A stretch of DNA of 64,000 nt from Comamonadaceae bacterium PBBC2. GTDB lineage: Bacteria; Pseudomonadota; Gammaproteobacteria; Burkholderiales; Burkholderiaceae_C. The stretch covers positions 1-64,000 of the forward strand of contig NKIO01000004.1 in assembly GCA_002255935.1 (NCBI GenBank), written 5' to 3'. The notes beneath the pieces were generated by a model. The model was not told the origin of the DNA, did no database searches, and was given only the letters and a program-made list of their open reading frames with translations. Shown one piece after another: positions 28,973-39,029 of this stretch. A program made the translations under genes and the position numbers. How positions within the stretch are numbered: position 1 is the stretch's first letter; the number at the start of each line of letters is the position of its first letter.

Positions 28973-31276
28973 ATGAGCAACAAGCTCCAAGCCGAAGACA
29001 AACGCAACCAATTGCGCAAAGCCGCACTCGAATACCACGAGTTCCCCACCCCCGGCAAAATCGCCATCGCACCCACCAAGCAGCTGGTCAACCAGCACGA
29101 CTTGGCGCTGGCTTATTCACCCGGTGTGGCCGCCCCGTGCGAAGAAATCGTCAAGGACCCGGCCAACGCCTTCAAGTACACCAGCCGAGGCAACTTGGTG
29201 GGCGTGGTGACCAACGGCACCGCCGTGCTGGGCTTGGGCGACATCGGTCCCTTGGCCAGCAAACCGGTCATGGAAGGCAAGGGCGTCCTGTTCAAGAAGT
29301 TCTCGGGTATCGACTCGTTCGACATCGAGATCAACGAAAAAGACCCCGACAAACTGGTCGAAATCATCGCCTCGCTGGAGCCTACTTTCGGGGGCATCAA
29401 CCTCGAAGACATCAAGGCGCCGGATTGCTTCTACATCGAGCGCAAGCTGCGCGAGCGCATGAAGATCCCGGTCTTCCACGACGACCAGCACGGCACCGCC
29501 ATCGTGGTGGGCGCGGCCATCTTGAACGGCTTGAAAGTCGTGGGCAAAGACCCCAAGAAAGTCAAACTCGTCACCTCGGGCGCGGGCGCTGCGGCGCTGG
29601 CCTGCTTGGGACTCTTGGTCAAGCTGGGCATCCCCCGCGAAAACATCTGGGTCACCGACCTGGCCGGCGTGGTCTACGAAGGCCGCACCGAGCTGATGGA
29701 CGAAGACAAGATCCAGTTCGTGCAAAAGACCGACCAGCGCACGCTGGCCGAAGTGATTGACGGCGCGGACGTGTTTCTGGGCCTGTCGGCCGGTGGCGTG
29801 CTCAAGCAAGACATGGTGCGCAAGATGGCCGCCAAGCCGCTGATCTTTGCGCTGGCCAACCCCAATCCCGAGATCCTGCCCGAAGACGTCAAAGCCGTGC
29901 GCGATGACGCCATCATGGCCACGGGCCGCACCGACTACCCCAACCAGGTCAACAACGTCCTGTGCTTCCCCTACATCTTCCGAGGCGCTCTGGACAGCGG
30001 CGCGACCACCATCACGCTGGAGATGGAAATCGCGGCTGTGCACGCCATTGCCGAGCTGGCGCAGGCCGAGCAAAGCGAAGTGGTGGCCGCAGCCTATGCG
30101 GGCGAGCCTTTGGCCTTTGGCCCCGAGTACCTGATTCCCAAGCCTTTTGATCCGCGCTTGATGATGAAGATCGCGCCGGCCGTGGCCCAGGCCGCAGCCG
30201 ACAGCGGCGTGGCCCAGCGCCCGATTGCCGACTTGGACGCCTACCGCGAACGCCTGCAAGGCTTTGTGTACGCCTCGGGCACGATGATGAAGCCCATCTT
30301 CACCGCCGCCAAGCGCGCCTTGAAGAAACGCATTGCCTACAGCGAAGGCGAAGAAGAACGCGTCTTGCGCGCCGCCCAGATCGTGGTGGACGAGGGCATT
30401 GCCCGCCCCACCCTGATCGGTCGCCCCGCCGTGATCGCCGAGCGCATCGAGAAATTCGGCTTGCGCCTGAAAGAAGAGCTCGACTACGACGTGGTCAACG
30501 TCGAGATGGACCACCGCTACCGCGACTTCTGGCAGACCTACCACCGCATGACCGAGCGCAAAGGCATCACCCAGCAGATCGCCAAGATCGAGATGCGCCG
30601 CCGCCTGTCGCTGATCGGCGCCATGCTGCTGCACAAGGGCGATGTGGACGGCATGATTTGCGGCACGTGGGGCACCAACCCCATGCACTTGAGCTACATC
30701 GATCAGGTGGTGGGCAAGCGCAAGGGCGTGAACACCTTCGCCTGCATGAACGGTTTGATGCTGCCTGGCCGCCAGGTGTTCATGGTGGACACGCACGTCA
30801 ACTACGACCCGAGCGCCGAGCAACTGGCCGAAATCACCGTGATGGCCGCCGAAGAGATGCGCCGTTTTGGTCTCAAGCCCAAAGCGGCTTTGCTCTCGCA
30901 TTCCAACTTTGGCTCGTCCAACCAGCCCAGCGCGGTCAAGATGCGCCAGGTGCTGGAGCTGTTGCGCAGCAACGCGCCTTGGCTGGAAGTCGACGGCGAG
31001 ATGCACGGCGACGTGGCCTTGGACGCCGCGGCGCGTCAGGCCATCATGCCCAACAGCACCTTGGTAGGGGACGCCAATTTGTTGGTGCTGCCCAACATCG
31101 ACGCGGCCAACATCGCCTACAACCTGCTCAAGACCGCTGCCGGTGGCAACATTGCCGTCGGTCCGGTCTTGCTCGGCGCCTCCAAGCCGGTTCACATCCT
31201 CACGCCCAGCACCACGGTGCGACGCATTGTGAACATGACGGCCCTGACCGTGGCCGATGCCAACGTGGCACGGTAA
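28973..31276 (+). CDS. maeB: NADP-dependent malic enzyme with phosphotransacetylase-like domain
   Basis: A 767 aa MaeB-type enzyme that converts malate to pyruvate + CO2 with NADP. The N-terminal malic domain has [18 protein letters not shown] and [17 protein letters not shown], and NAD-binding [15 protein letters not shown]. Residues from about 430 onward are a phosphotransacetylase-like domain ([20 protein letters not shown] to the C-terminus), usually regulatory in this family. GGAG lies 6 bases before ATG 28973; another ATG 12 bp upstream is possible. A TACAAT -10-like hexamer occurs at 28911-28916 without a good -35. Confidence 0.95.
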   Translation: MSNKLQAEDKRNQLRKAALEYHEFPTPGKIAIAPTKQLVNQHDLALAYSPGVAAPCEEIVKDPANAFKYTSRGNLVGVVTNGTAVLGLGDIGPLASKPVMEGKGVLFKKFSGIDSFDIEINEKDPDKLVEIIASLEPTFGGINLEDIKAPDCFYIERKLRERMKIPVFHDDQHGTAIVVGAAILNGLKVVGKDPKKVKLVTSGAGAAALACLGLLVKLGIPRENIWVTDLAGVVYEGRTELMDEDKIQFVQKTDQRTLAEVIDGADVFLGLSAGGVLKQDMVRKMAAKPLIFALANPNPEILPEDVKAVRDDAIMATGRTDYPNQVNNVLCFPYIFRGALDSGATTITLEMEIAAVHAIAELAQAEQSEVVAAAYAGEPLAFGPEYLIPKPFDPRLMMKIAPAVAQAAADSGVAQRPIADLDAYRERLQGFVYASGTMMKPIFTAAKRALKKRIAYSEGEEERVLRAAQIVVDEGIARPTLIGRPAVIAERIEKFGLRLKEELDYDVVNVEMDHRYRDFWQTYHRMTERKGITQQIAKIEMRRRLSLIGAMLLHKGDVDGMICGTWGTNPMHLSYIDQVVGKRKGVNTFACMNGLMLPGRQVFMVDTHVNYDPSAEQLAEITVMAAEEMRRFGLKPKAALLSHSNFGSSNQPSAVKMRQVLELLRSNAPWLEVDGEMHGDVALDAAARQAIMPNSTLVGDANLLVLPNIDAANIAYNLLKTAAGGNIAVGPVLLGASKPVHILTPSTTVRRIVNMTALTVADANVAR

Positions 31277-31429
31277 AGGGTTTGACGCCAGCAAGTGCTA
31301 ACTTTCTGGCGTCCTATCCCCTACGGGATTGCTCATTAAACGAGCAAGTACTTGCATTTTTGTGACAATTGCATCACACTAGCGCCTTCGAGTTTTCGGG
31401 TTAACCCGGAGCTCTTGAAAGGTGTTTTC

Positions 31430-31843
31430 ATGAAGGCAGTGCTTAAAAACCGCGGCTTGCAACGCTGGATCGCAGCGTTCGTTGCGGGGATGATGATGAC
31501 TTGCACCATATCGGTGCACGCCAAAACCACTGTCGAAGCGTCAACTTCACCAACGATGTTGGTGGCAGACCTGCCGCGAGAAGGCCAAGAAACTTACCAA
31601 CTCATCCGCAAGGGTGGTCCTTTTCCTTACGAAAAGGACGGGGTGGTTTTTGGCAATCGTGAACGTCAGTTGCCCCGGCAAGACCGTGGTTACTACCGTG
31701 AATACACCGTCAAGACCCCTGGGTCGCGTGACCGCGGCGCCCGACGCATCGTGTGTGGTGGACAAGAGCCTCGCAACCCGAAGGCCTGTTACTACACCCA
31801 GGACCACTACGCGAGTTTTCGCGAATTGGTCGACAAGAATTGA
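31430..31843 (+). CDS. Secreted guanyl-specific ribonuclease, barnase family
   Basis: A 137 aa protein. Residues 1-31 form a signal peptide with hydrophobic core WIAAFVAGMMMTCTISVHA. The mature part ends in the microbial RNase (N1/T1/barnase) fold: YYREYTVKTPG carries the general-base Glu, GARRIVCGG the Arg, and YTQDHYASF the catalytic His. It cleaves RNA on the 3' side of guanosine. It is followed 29 bp later by its putative inhibitor (barstar). Start ATG 31430; the track start is upstream. Confidence 0.9.
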   Translation: MKAVLKNRGLQRWIAAFVAGMMMTCTISVHAKTTVEASTSPTMLVADLPREGQETYQLIRKGGPFPYEKDGVVFGNRERQLPRQDRGYYREYTVKTPGSRDRGARRIVCGGQEPRNPKACYYTQDHYASFRELVDKN

Positions 31844-31872
31844 TTTTTGACTTGAGAGAAAGAAACCCGGAG

Positions 31873-32298
31873 ATGGACACGCCGATTCGTCATGACCAAG
31901 AGACGCCCCTGAAGGGCGTGCGGTCTAACATCGTGCAGTCGATCCGCGCTTACCGCGTGAGCGACTTGCAAGAGGCCGCCCAAGGCTTGGGCCACCACTT
32001 TTTGTATGCCAATCTGGCCGAAGCCCAGAGCAAACAAGACGTGTTGGACCTCATTGGTGCGCAATTCACACTGCCTTCGCACTTCGGCAAAAATTTTGAT
32101 GCCCTGTACGACTGCATGACCGACCCACTGCACAAGTCGGGCCCACAGCCTGGCTTCATCGTGGTGCTGGAGTCGATTCCTGCCAACTTGAAGTTCGACA
32201 AGGAAGCCCGCGAGCAATTGCTGGACATCTTCCGAGACACGGCCGATTACTGGGGAGACCGGAAGATACCCTTCCGATGCTTCTATTCTTTTCTGTAG
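31873..32298 (+). CDS. Barstar-family ribonuclease inhibitor
   Basis: A 141 aa protein. The core from about residue 33 (LGHHFLYANLAEAQSKQDVL) to FPSHFGKNFDALYDCMTD-like helix-loop is typical of barstar: FTLPSHFGKNFDALYDCMTD contains the Asn-Phe-Asp-Ala-Leu motif that plugs the RNase active site. It lacks a signal peptide, so it should protect the cytoplasm against the RNase before export. Longer than Bacillus barstar (about 90 aa) by an N-terminal 30-residue extension. The start is ATG 31873 with a GGAG site nearby. Confidence 0.9.
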   Translation: MDTPIRHDQETPLKGVRSNIVQSIRAYRVSDLQEAAQGLGHHFLYANLAEAQSKQDVLDLIGAQFTLPSHFGKNFDALYDCMTDPLHKSGPQPGFIVVLESIPANLKFDKEAREQLLDIFRDTADYWGDRKIPFRCFYSFL

Positions 32299-32480
32299 CC
32301 CGTTCTGCGCAAAACAGCCAAGCAGGACGGGCGATTGAGGCACAAACCGAAGAAGCCGAAGTGGCCGAATCGATCGAAGAAGGCGAAAAAATGCCGACCG
32401 ACAAATTGGTCGACGTCTCGCCTTTGGCGCTGCGCATGAGCAGCCCATTCAACGCAGGATACTGGCTCGCAGCCGCCTGA
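32277..32480 (+). CDS. Possible small acidic protein overlapping barstar end
   Basis: 67 codons beginning at an ATG inside the last 22 bases of the barstar gene, in another frame: MLLFFSVARSAQNSQAG followed by an acidic stretch EEAEVAESIEEGEK and a C-terminal MSSPFNAGYWLAAA. It fills the space up to a terminator, and the overlap would allow coupled translation. No ribosome site or family was recognised. It may be a real small third gene of the RNase operon or a chance frame. Confidence 0.4.
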   Translation: MLLFFSVARSAQNSQAGRAIEAQTEEAEVAESIEEGEKMPTDKLVDVSPLALRMSSPFNAGYWLAAA

Positions 32481-32511
32481 TCTGTGCGTTGAGCCACTCA
32501 AGGTGGCCATG

Positions 32512-32539
32512 AAAAAAGCCCGTCACTGACGGGCTTTTT
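32512..32539. terminator. Bidirectional rho-independent terminator
   Basis: AAAAAAGCCCGTCACTGACG-GGCTTTTT: stem GCCCGTC/GACGGGC, loop ACT, A run and T run on the two sides. It lies between the convergent barnase/barstar operon and rsmA, so it can end both transcripts. Confidence 0.9.
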
Positions 32540-32555
32540 CGTTGGGCGGGCGGCT

Positions 32556-33338
32556 TCAGACCGCTTGCGCCAAGGCCACGAACTCGGCCACCGGCACTTC
32601 CTCGGCGCGGCGTTGCAGATCGAACTGGCCTGCAAAGCCCTTTTCATCGAGCCACTTGCCCAAGGTGTTGCGCAAGATCTTGCGGCGCTGGCTGAAGGCC
32701 ACTTGCACCAGGGTTTCGAGGGTTTTCACGTTCACAGCGGGCGGCTCGGCCAAAGGCACCATGCGCACCACGGCGCTGTCCACGCGCGGCGGGGGGTCAA
32801 AGCTTTCGGGCGGGACAAACAGCACGTTTTCCATGGCGTAACGCCACTGCAGCATGACCGACAGTCGGCGGTAGTCCTTGCCGCCCGGGCCGGCGACCAT
32901 GCGGTCGATCACCTCTTTTTGCAGCATGAAGTGTTGGTCTTCAATCACTGCAACGTGCTCGAGCAAATGGAACAAGATGGGTGTGGAGATGTTGTAGGGC
33001 AAGTTGCCCACCACGCGGATTTTGCTGGCTTTGACCGGCGCCGTTTGCGCGGCCAACATGGTGTTCGACAGCTCGGTGAAGTTGACCTTGAGCACATCGG
33101 ATTCGACCACCGTGAGCTGTTCATGCAGGCGCAAGCGCACGGCCAGATCGCGGTCGAGTTCCACCACCGTCAGGTGACCCAGGCGCTCCACCAGCGGTTG
33201 CGTGAGGGCGGCCAGGCCAGGCCCGATCTCGACCATGGGTTGGCCCGCTTGCGGGCCAATGGCGTCCACGATGGCATCGATGATGCCGCCGTCGGTCAGA
33301 AAATGCTGGCCGAATCGTTTGCGGGCGATGTGCTTCAT
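32556..33338 (-). CDS. rsmA: 16S rRNA dimethyladenosine transferase
   Basis: KsgA-type methyltransferase, 260 aa, which dimethylates two adjacent adenosines (A1518/A1519, E. coli numbering) in 16S r[15 protein letters not shown] starts the family, [14 protein letters not shown] binds [14 protein letters not shown] is the NLPY catalytic motif, and [13 protein letters not shown] lies in the C-terminal domain. ATG 33338 is preferred; the 18 extra track residues lie inside surA. The ATG overlaps the surA stop by 4 bp, completing an lptD-surA-rsmA operon. Confidence 0.96.
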   Translation of the reverse strand: MKHIARKRFGQHFLTDGGIIDAIVDAIGPQAGQPMVEIGPGLAALTQPLVERLGHLTVVELDRDLAVRLRLHEQLTVVESDVLKVNFTELSNTMLAAQTAPVKASKIRVVGNLPYNISTPILFHLLEHVAVIEDQHFMLQKEVIDRMVAGPGGKDYRRLSVMLQWRYAMENVLFVPPESFDPPPRVDSAVVRMVPLAEPPAVNVKTLETLVQVAFSQRRKILRNTLGKWLDEKGFAGQFDLQRRAEEVPVAEFVALAQAV

Positions 33339-34666
33339 TGGGGCGGCTCGCGCATCTCGACATAAGCGCGGCTGCGCACATCGTCGACCCAATTGTTGTA
33401 AGCCTCTTCGATTTTCTTTTCACGCAAGGCGCTGCGTGCCACGGCGCGTTGGTCTTGATCGGACAAAGGCGCATTGCGGCGCTCCATCACCTCGATCAGG
33501 TGCACGCCAAAGCGCGACACCAAAGGTTCCGCCACCTGCCCGGGACGCAGGCGATTCATGACCTGCTCGAACTCGGGCACAAACATGCCCGGGTTGGCCC
33601 AGCCCAGATCACCGCCTTGGGCGGCGCTGCCGTCTTGCGAAATTTGACGGGCCACCGCCGCAAAGTCGGACTTGCCAGTCAAGATGCTTTGGCGCAGCTC
33701 ATTCAAACGCGCCACCACCTGGGCCTGCGGCACTTGCGCGGTGGGACGCAACAAGATGTGGCGGGCGCGGGTTTGCGTCACCATCAAGGTGGCTTGGCCT
33801 TGGCGGCGATCGAGCACCTTGAGGATGTGAAAGCCGGCGCCCGAGCGCACCACCGCGGAGGTGGCACCCACGCGCACGTTGCGGGTGGCGTTCAAAAACA
33901 AATCGGGGTAACGGTCAGACGGGCGCAGACCCATCTCGCCACCGTTGGCGCCTTTGTCCATGGCTTGCGAAAACTTCTTGGCCAGCTCGGCAAAGTTCTC
34001 GCCGCTGCGGGCGCGTCGGGCCACGTCTTCGGCTTGATCTTGCAAGGCCTTGACCTGGGCTTCGGTGCTGGTTTCAGGCACCGCGATCAGGATCATGGCC
34101 AAGTTCAGCTCGGTGGAGGCTTGGCCGCCTTGCGCCTGGATTTGTTCTTGCAGGTATTGCTCAACTTCTTGGTCGCTCACGCGCACCCGACCTTCCACCT
34201 CGCGTTCACGCACACGGCTGAGCATCAATTGGTCCCGCAACTGGTCGCGAAAGGTTTTGACCGTGAGGCCTTCTTTGCCCAAGTTTTTGCGCAGCTCGTC
34301 ACGGGTGACTTGGTTGTTGGACGCCACATTCATTTCGGCCGAATCGATGGCTTCGTCTTCGATCTTGATGCCCGCATCGCGGGCTTGCTGCAACTGGGCT
34401 TTTTCGTTGATCAGCTGCTCCAGTGCTTTGCGGTTGAGCTCTGCAGGCGTGGCATCAGGGGCGGTGCGCCCATCGCGCGACAAGCGCAACTTCAAGGCCT
34501 GCACGTCCTGGTTGGTGATGGGCTCGGAGTTGACCACGGCAACGATGAAATCCGCTGAGCGGGGAATGCTGGACTGGGCCCCGACACCCGTGGTCCACAG
34601 CAAGCTGGCCAAACCCAAGGCGCAGGCCCATCCGAGCCAGCGTGTGGAGGAAAAATGATCATTCAT
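33335..34666 (-). CDS. surA: Periplasmic chaperone / peptidyl-prolyl isomerase SurA
   Basis: 443 aa outer-membrane-protein chaperone. Signal peptide [21 protein letters not shown] ends near residue 31. The N-terminal chaperone part runs [22 protein letters not shown]. Two parvulin-type domains follow, the first around [21 protein letters not shown] and the second around [24 protein letters not shown]. The start is ATG 34666, overlapping the lptD end by 8 bp; the track start is 12 codons earlier, inside lptD. Known role: delivery of LptD and porins to the BAM complex, which fits its position in the lptD operon. Confidence 0.95.
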   Translation of the reverse strand: MNDHFSSTRWLGWACALGLASLLWTTGVGAQSSIPRSADFIVAVVNSEPITNQDVQALKLRLSRDGRTAPDATPAELNRKALEQLINEKAQLQQARDAGIKIEDEAIDSAEMNVASNNQVTRDELRKNLGKEGLTVKTFRDQLRDQLMLSRVREREVEGRVRVSDQEVEQYLQEQIQAQGGQASTELNLAMILIAVPETSTEAQVKALQDQAEDVARRARSGENFAELAKKFSQAMDKGANGGEMGLRPSDRYPDLFLNATRNVRVGATSAVVRSGAGFHILKVLDRRQGQATLMVTQTRARHILLRPTAQVPQAQVVARLNELRQSILTGKSDFAAVARQISQDGSAAQGGDLGWANPGMFVPEFEQVMNRLRPGQVAEPLVSRFGVHLIEVMERRNAPLSDQDQRAVARSALREKKIEEAYNNWVDDVRSRAYVEMREPPQ

Positions 34667-37157
34667 AAGACTGGAATCGGCTCGGTTGTTCGGTTTGGTC
34701 ACGCAGGAATTGGTAATTGGTGATGTTGTTGCGCAGGCTTTGCAAAGGGCTGGCGCCCACCCTGGCCAAGCCTGAAAACTCCAACTGGAACATCAATTGG
34801 GTGCTGGCGCTGCTCACTGTGCTTTGCAGGCGCTGCAAAACCACGCGCCCCAGCCAGCAGCCGGCATCGTATTCGAAGCCGATGATGGTGTCCACGAGGC
34901 GCTTTTCAGACAAGCTGAAGTTCATGCGGCCCACGCTGTACCAGCGGTCGGGCCCTAAGCCTTGGCCGCGTGTTCGGGTCCAGGCGGATTCGGTCTCGCG
35001 GTCACCGCCGCCCCACAAGTCGTTGATCGGCCACTGCCAGCCCATGTCCACTTGCTCGCTCACCCCTTGGTTGAGTCGGTAAGCGACGTTGAACACGCGG
35101 TAAGGCGTGGGGTTGTAACGGCTTTGCAAGGTGGTGCGGGTGACCGCATTGGTTTGTGAGTTGACCTGCACCGTAGAGTCCACCGTCCAGCGATCGGACC
35201 AGCGCACGCCAGCGCCCAGCAGCATGTCACTCAGGCCTGCAGAAATGGTGGACTGCCCTGGCAACACGACCTCTTGGCTGGCAAAGCGGATGCGCTGGGC
35301 CATGCCCAATTTCAACCGCTCCGCCCCAGATTGCGCATCGAAAAAGCGGGTCGTGACGCCCAAGGTCAATGAGTTGTTGTCCACCAAGCGGTCCTGGCCC
35401 ACATAGGGGTTCTCGCTGTAGATGGTGGACAGGTTGAAATCGGCAGCGCCGGTGTCATACATGGGCAGCAGACTTTGATCGCGGTAGGGCGTGCGGGCAT
35501 AAAAAGCCCGTGGCTCCAAGGTTTGCAAAATGTCTTTGCCAAACCAGTTGGTTTCACGCTCGAACACCAATCCCGAATCCACACTGAAGGTCGGCAGCAC
35601 CCGGTTGAAGGCGCTTTCGCCGGTGCTCAGGGCGTTGTCCAGCTGGTAGCGCGTGGCGTGCATTTGCAGCTTGGGCGTGACAAAGCCCCAAGGGCGAACC
35701 CAGGGACGGCTCACTTGCGCCTGCACAAAACTGCGCTCGCCGTTGCGCAAACTGGCCAAGGTGGCAGCGCTCACATTCGGGATGCGCGAAAAATCCGTCT
35801 CGAAACGAGTGGTATCACCCACCACCGACCAGTCCAAGCCTTCGGCATTCCACTGGCCATAGCGCATGGTGATTTGCGGGGCGCGGTCATAAGGCGGGGT
35901 GATGGCGGCCGTGTCAATTTGCAGGGTTTGCCAGCGCTGCACCTGGGCCGTCATGCTGAAGTTGCCGCGACCCCAGGACACCACACCGGTCGACGGCAGC
36001 AAGCGTTGTGTCAAAGCCAGTCCCGAACGGGGAAAGTCGCGCCAAAAATTGTCGTCGCTCACACGGTTGAGGGTCAGGCCTACACCGATTCGGCCCACTG
36101 CATCCAGGCCTGTGTCCAGGCTGCCATTGTGCTGAGTGGTCAGGCCCCAGCGCGACTGCTGGCGCAGGCTGTCGTTGGGCATGGCGATCAGGCGGGCCTG
36201 GCCTTTGTAGTCTTGCTCGAGGTAACGGAACTCGCTGTCCACCGAGGCGCCGCGTTTGCTCATCAAGTGGGTGGTGATGGTGGCGTCGCGGTTGGGGGCG
36301 ATGGCCAAGTAGTAAGGCGCTGACATGCTCAAGCCACTGACCGAATCGACGCCGATCAGCGAAGGCAAGAAGCCCGATTTGGGCTCGTCGGTCATGGCAA
36401 AGCTCACCGACGAAGCGCTCATCAGGGGCACGCCCTTGAAGCGCAACTGCAGATCTTCGGCCTGCACGGTGGACTCTTCTGTGTCCAGCGTCATGCTGGC
36501 GGCTTTGACAAACCACTCGGGCAACCACTCGGGGCCGGGGGTGCGGCGGCAGGTGGTGTACCGGGCATCACGCACGATCTGGCGCTTGTCGTCGATGAAT
36601 TCCACTTGCGAGGCATCGCCATAGCCGCCACTGCGGTACAGCTCGAACGTGGGCGTTTCAAACGTGCCCTGGAAGCTGTCAACTTGAAGTTTCAAGCGTG
36701 GGCCTTCGAACATGCTGCCGTCGCGGCTCAGGCGCACATGGCCTTCGGCGTTCACGATGTCCTGGCTTTGGTCGTAGAGGATGTGGTCGGCCTTGATGGC
36801 CAGGCCGGGGCGTCGCACCGTCGCTTGCCCATCGATGACCATGTCCATGTCTGGGCGGGCCGTGACTTGATCACCCCCCACAAAGATGGCGCCTTCGCTG
36901 CGCTGGCGCTCGGAAATCCGCTCTTCCAGCATGGGGCTGCTGCGCAGTGACAAGCCTGTGCCTTGGGCTTGTGCCTGGCTGCCCAGCGCACACAACATGG
37001 CCAGCACCAGCACCCGCAAAGCGGGTGGGGCAGCAGGTGTCAGTGGCAAACGGGACAAGGCGAGAGAGGTGTGCACAAATGGGGATGGAGGAGGGACAGA
37101 GGGCCGGCCTTGGTACCAAGGGACCAAACGCAGGCTTTGTAGAATGGGATTATCCAT
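34659..37157 (-). CDS. lptD: LPS-assembly protein LptD
   Basis: Outer-membrane beta-barrel that inserts LPS into the outer leaflet with LptE. About 832 aa from ATG 37157. A hydrophobic signal LRVLVLAMLCALGSQAQAQ is followed by a periplasmic OstA/LptA-like domain (ARPDMDMVIDGQATVRRPG) and the large barrel. Cysteines visible in the mature part include YTTCRRTPG and YDAGCWLGRVV, fewer than the four of E. coli. Start uncertain: ATG 37157 shares a CATG with the amgK ATG on the other strand, and GTG 37076 is an alternative that keeps the signal peptide. Confidence 0.93.
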   Translation of the reverse strand: MDNPILQSLRLVPWYQGRPSVPPPSPFVHTSLALSRLPLTPAAPPALRVLVLAMLCALGSQAQAQGTGLSLRSSPMLEERISERQRSEGAIFVGGDQVTARPDMDMVIDGQATVRRPGLAIKADHILYDQSQDIVNAEGHVRLSRDGSMFEGPRLKLQVDSFQGTFETPTFELYRSGGYGDASQVEFIDDKRQIVRDARYTTCRRTPGPEWLPEWFVKAASMTLDTEESTVQAEDLQLRFKGVPLMSASSVSFAMTDEPKSGFLPSLIGVDSVSGLSMSAPYYLAIAPNRDATITTHLMSKRGASVDSEFRYLEQDYKGQARLIAMPNDSLRQQSRWGLTTQHNGSLDTGLDAVGRIGVGLTLNRVSDDNFWRDFPRSGLALTQRLLPSTGVVSWGRGNFSMTAQVQRWQTLQIDTAAITPPYDRAPQITMRYGQWNAEGLDWSVVGDTTRFETDFSRIPNVSAATLASLRNGERSFVQAQVSRPWVRPWGFVTPKLQMHATRYQLDNALSTGESAFNRVLPTFSVDSGLVFERETNWFGKDILQTLEPRAFYARTPYRDQSLLPMYDTGAADFNLSTIYSENPYVGQDRLVDNNSLTLGVTTRFFDAQSGAERLKLGMAQRIRFASQEVVLPGQSTISAGLSDMLLGAGVRWSDRWTVDSTVQVNSQTNAVTRTTLQSRYNPTPYRVFNVAYRLNQGVSEQVDMGWQWPINDLWGGGDRETESAWTRTRGQGLGPDRWYSVGRMNFSLSEKRLVDTIIGFEYDAGCWLGRVVLQRLQSTVSSASTQLMFQLEFSGLARVGASPLQSLRNNITNYQFLRDQTEQPSRFQSYE

Positions 37158-38250
37158 GAGCCACCCTATTGCCTCCCCCACCGCGACTCCTGAAGTCAGC
37201 TGGGCCGATCCGGCCCGCCAAGTCCTGTTCAACGCCTGGATGGCCAGCATCGCGCCCGCCCAAGGGCTTTTGCCTGCAACGGTGCGCATCGCCTCGGCCG
37301 ATGCCAGCTTTCGCCGCTATCTGCGGGTAGACACGACCGCCGGCGACAGCCGCATCGTGATGGACGCGCCACCAGACAAAGAAAACGCCAAGCCCTTTGT
37401 GCAGATCGCCACCTTGATGAAGGATGCCGGCCTGCGCGCCCCTGAAGTGCTCGACTGGCACGAAGCCCATGGTTTCATGTTGCTGAACGACTTGGGCAGC
37501 GCCACCATGATGTCGGCCATCGATGCCGAACGCCCCCAGGCCAACCACGGCCTGTACATGCAGGCGGTGGACACCTTGGTCCAGTGGCAGCTGGCGTCGC
37601 GCCCCGGCGTCTTGCCTCCCTATGACGAGGCTTTGCTCCAGCGCGAGTTGAGCCTGTTCCCCGATTGGTATTTGGCCCAGCACAAAGGTGTGCAGCTGCA
37701 AGGCCAAGACAAGGCAACGTTTGACAAAGCCTTTGCCCTGATCGTGCAGCGCAACCTGGCCGCGCCCTCGGTGTACGTGCACCGCGACTTCATGCCCCGC
37801 AACCTGATGATGCCGCACCAAAGTGAGCAGCTGGGTGTGCTGGACTTCCAAGACGCGGTCTATGGCCCAGTGACCTATGACATCGCCAGCCTGATGCGCG
37901 ACGCCTTCCTGACTTGGGACGAAGACTTTGTGCTCGACATCACCATCCGCTATTGGGAAAAGGCCCGCAAGGCCGGTCTGATGGACTTTGAAGACTGGCA
38001 TAGCGACTTTGGCGCCTTCTACCGCGCCGTCGAATGGATGGGCCTGCAGCGGCACCTGAAGGTGGCGGGCATCTTTGCGCGCTTGACGCTGCGCGACGGC
38101 AAGCCCAAGTACCTGGCCGATGCGCCGCGCTTCATCCACTACATCCGCAAGGCTTGCGACCGTTACCGCGAACTGGGCCCCTTGCTCAAGGTGCTCGACG
38201 AGATCGAGGGCACCACGCCCCAGGTGGGTTTTGCCTACGGGCGCATGTGA
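37156..38250 (+). CDS. amgK: AmgK-like N-acetylmuramate/N-acetylglucosamine anomeric kinase
   Basis: A 364 aa aminoglycoside-phosphotransferase-fold kinase. Catalytic loop YVHRDFMPRNLMM and metal motif GVLDFQDAVYGPVTYDIASL are clear. In Pseudomonas AmgK phosphorylates MurNAc and GlcNAc at C1, feeding MurU and bypassing de novo UDP-MurNAc synthesis. Divergence from lptD-surA matches the known pseudomonad neighbourhood. The murU-like gene is at 26052, not adjacent. ATG 37156 is chosen; 90 upstream codons in the track lie over lptD. A TAGAAT hexamer 10 bp before the ATG hints at a very short leader. Confidence 0.88.
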   Translation: MSHPIASPTATPEVSWADPARQVLFNAWMASIAPAQGLLPATVRIASADASFRRYLRVDTTAGDSRIVMDAPPDKENAKPFVQIATLMKDAGLRAPEVLDWHEAHGFMLLNDLGSATMMSAIDAERPQANHGLYMQAVDTLVQWQLASRPGVLPPYDEALLQRELSLFPDWYLAQHKGVQLQGQDKATFDKAFALIVQRNLAAPSVYVHRDFMPRNLMMPHQSEQLGVLDFQDAVYGPVTYDIASLMRDAFLTWDEDFVLDITIRYWEKARKAGLMDFEDWHSDFGAFYRAVEWMGLQRHLKVAGIFARLTLRDGKPKYLADAPRFIHYIRKACDRYRELGPLLKVLDEIEGTTPQVGFAYGRM

Positions 38251-38252
38251 AC

Positions 38253-38975
38253 ATGCCGCGCTTTTTTTGCCCTGCCCCTTTGCAAACCGGCTTGGCGCTG
38301 AGCTTGCCGCCTGGGGCGGCCCGCCATGTGCAGGTCTTGCGCATGCAGCCGGGCGAGGTCATCACCTTGTTCAACGGTGAAGGCGGCGAGTTTGAAGCCA
38401 CCGTCGCCCGCATGGGCCGAAGCGACGTGGACGTGGAGGTGGGCACGCACCACGCCGTCGAACGTGAAGCGCCCTGTGCCGTGCATTTGCTGGCCGGCAT
38501 CACCGCGAACGAGCGCATGGATTGGTTGGTCGAAAAAGCCACCGAACTGGGGGCCGCCAGCATCACCCCCATCACCGCCGAGCGCAGTGTGCTCAAGCTC
38601 AAAGGCGAGCGGGCCGACAAAAAGCTGGCGCACTGGCAAGGCGTGGCCGTGGCCGCCGCCGAGCAGTGCGGCCGCAACCGCGTCACCCGCATCGACAGCG
38701 CTTGCACCGTGGCGCAGTGGGCAGCCCACCACCCTGCTGGCGCTGCCGACGGTGTGCGCCTGGTGCTGTCCCTGTCAGAAGGCACGCGCCCATTGCGCGA
38801 TGCCGTGCAAGGCCAGACCTCGGTCACCTTGCTCAGCGGCCCCGAAGGCGGCCTCACCCCCGCCGAAGAAGCCCGGGCCTTGGCGGCCGGTTTTGTGCCG
38901 GTCACCCTTGGCCCGCGCGTTTTGCGCGCTGAAACCGCACCTTTGGCGGTGTTGGCGGCACTGACTTTGCGTTGA
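38253..38975 (+). CDS. rsmE: 16S rRNA (uracil-1498-N3)-methyltransferase
   Basis: A 240 aa SPOUT-class methyltransferase. PRFFCPAPLQTG opens the PUA-like N-terminal domain. The C-terminal trefoil-knot domain has ATELGAASITPITAERSV, AAAEQCGRNRVTRI, LLSGPEGGLTPAEE and LGPRVLRAETAPLAVLAAL, all typical of RsmE. ATG 38253 is 2 bp after the amgK stop, so the two are coupled. The track extends 73 codons into amgK. Confidence 0.95.
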   Translation: MPRFFCPAPLQTGLALSLPPGAARHVQVLRMQPGEVITLFNGEGGEFEATVARMGRSDVDVEVGTHHAVEREAPCAVHLLAGITANERMDWLVEKATELGAASITPITAERSVLKLKGERADKKLAHWQGVAVAAAEQCGRNRVTRIDSACTVAQWAAHHPAGAADGVRLVLSLSEGTRPLRDAVQGQTSVTLLSGPEGGLTPAEEARALAAGFVPVTLGPRVLRAETAPLAVLAALTLR

Positions 38976-39029
38976 ATCATCCGCCCAAGGTGACAGGGGC
39001 TGTGCGCGCCCTTCGATACACTGCAGGGT

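Noticed and set aside
29117-31294. 725 aa minus-strand ORF over maeB
   Set aside because: Shadow of the malic enzyme gene; no domain signatures, and its length comes from the low stop frequency of the complementary frame.
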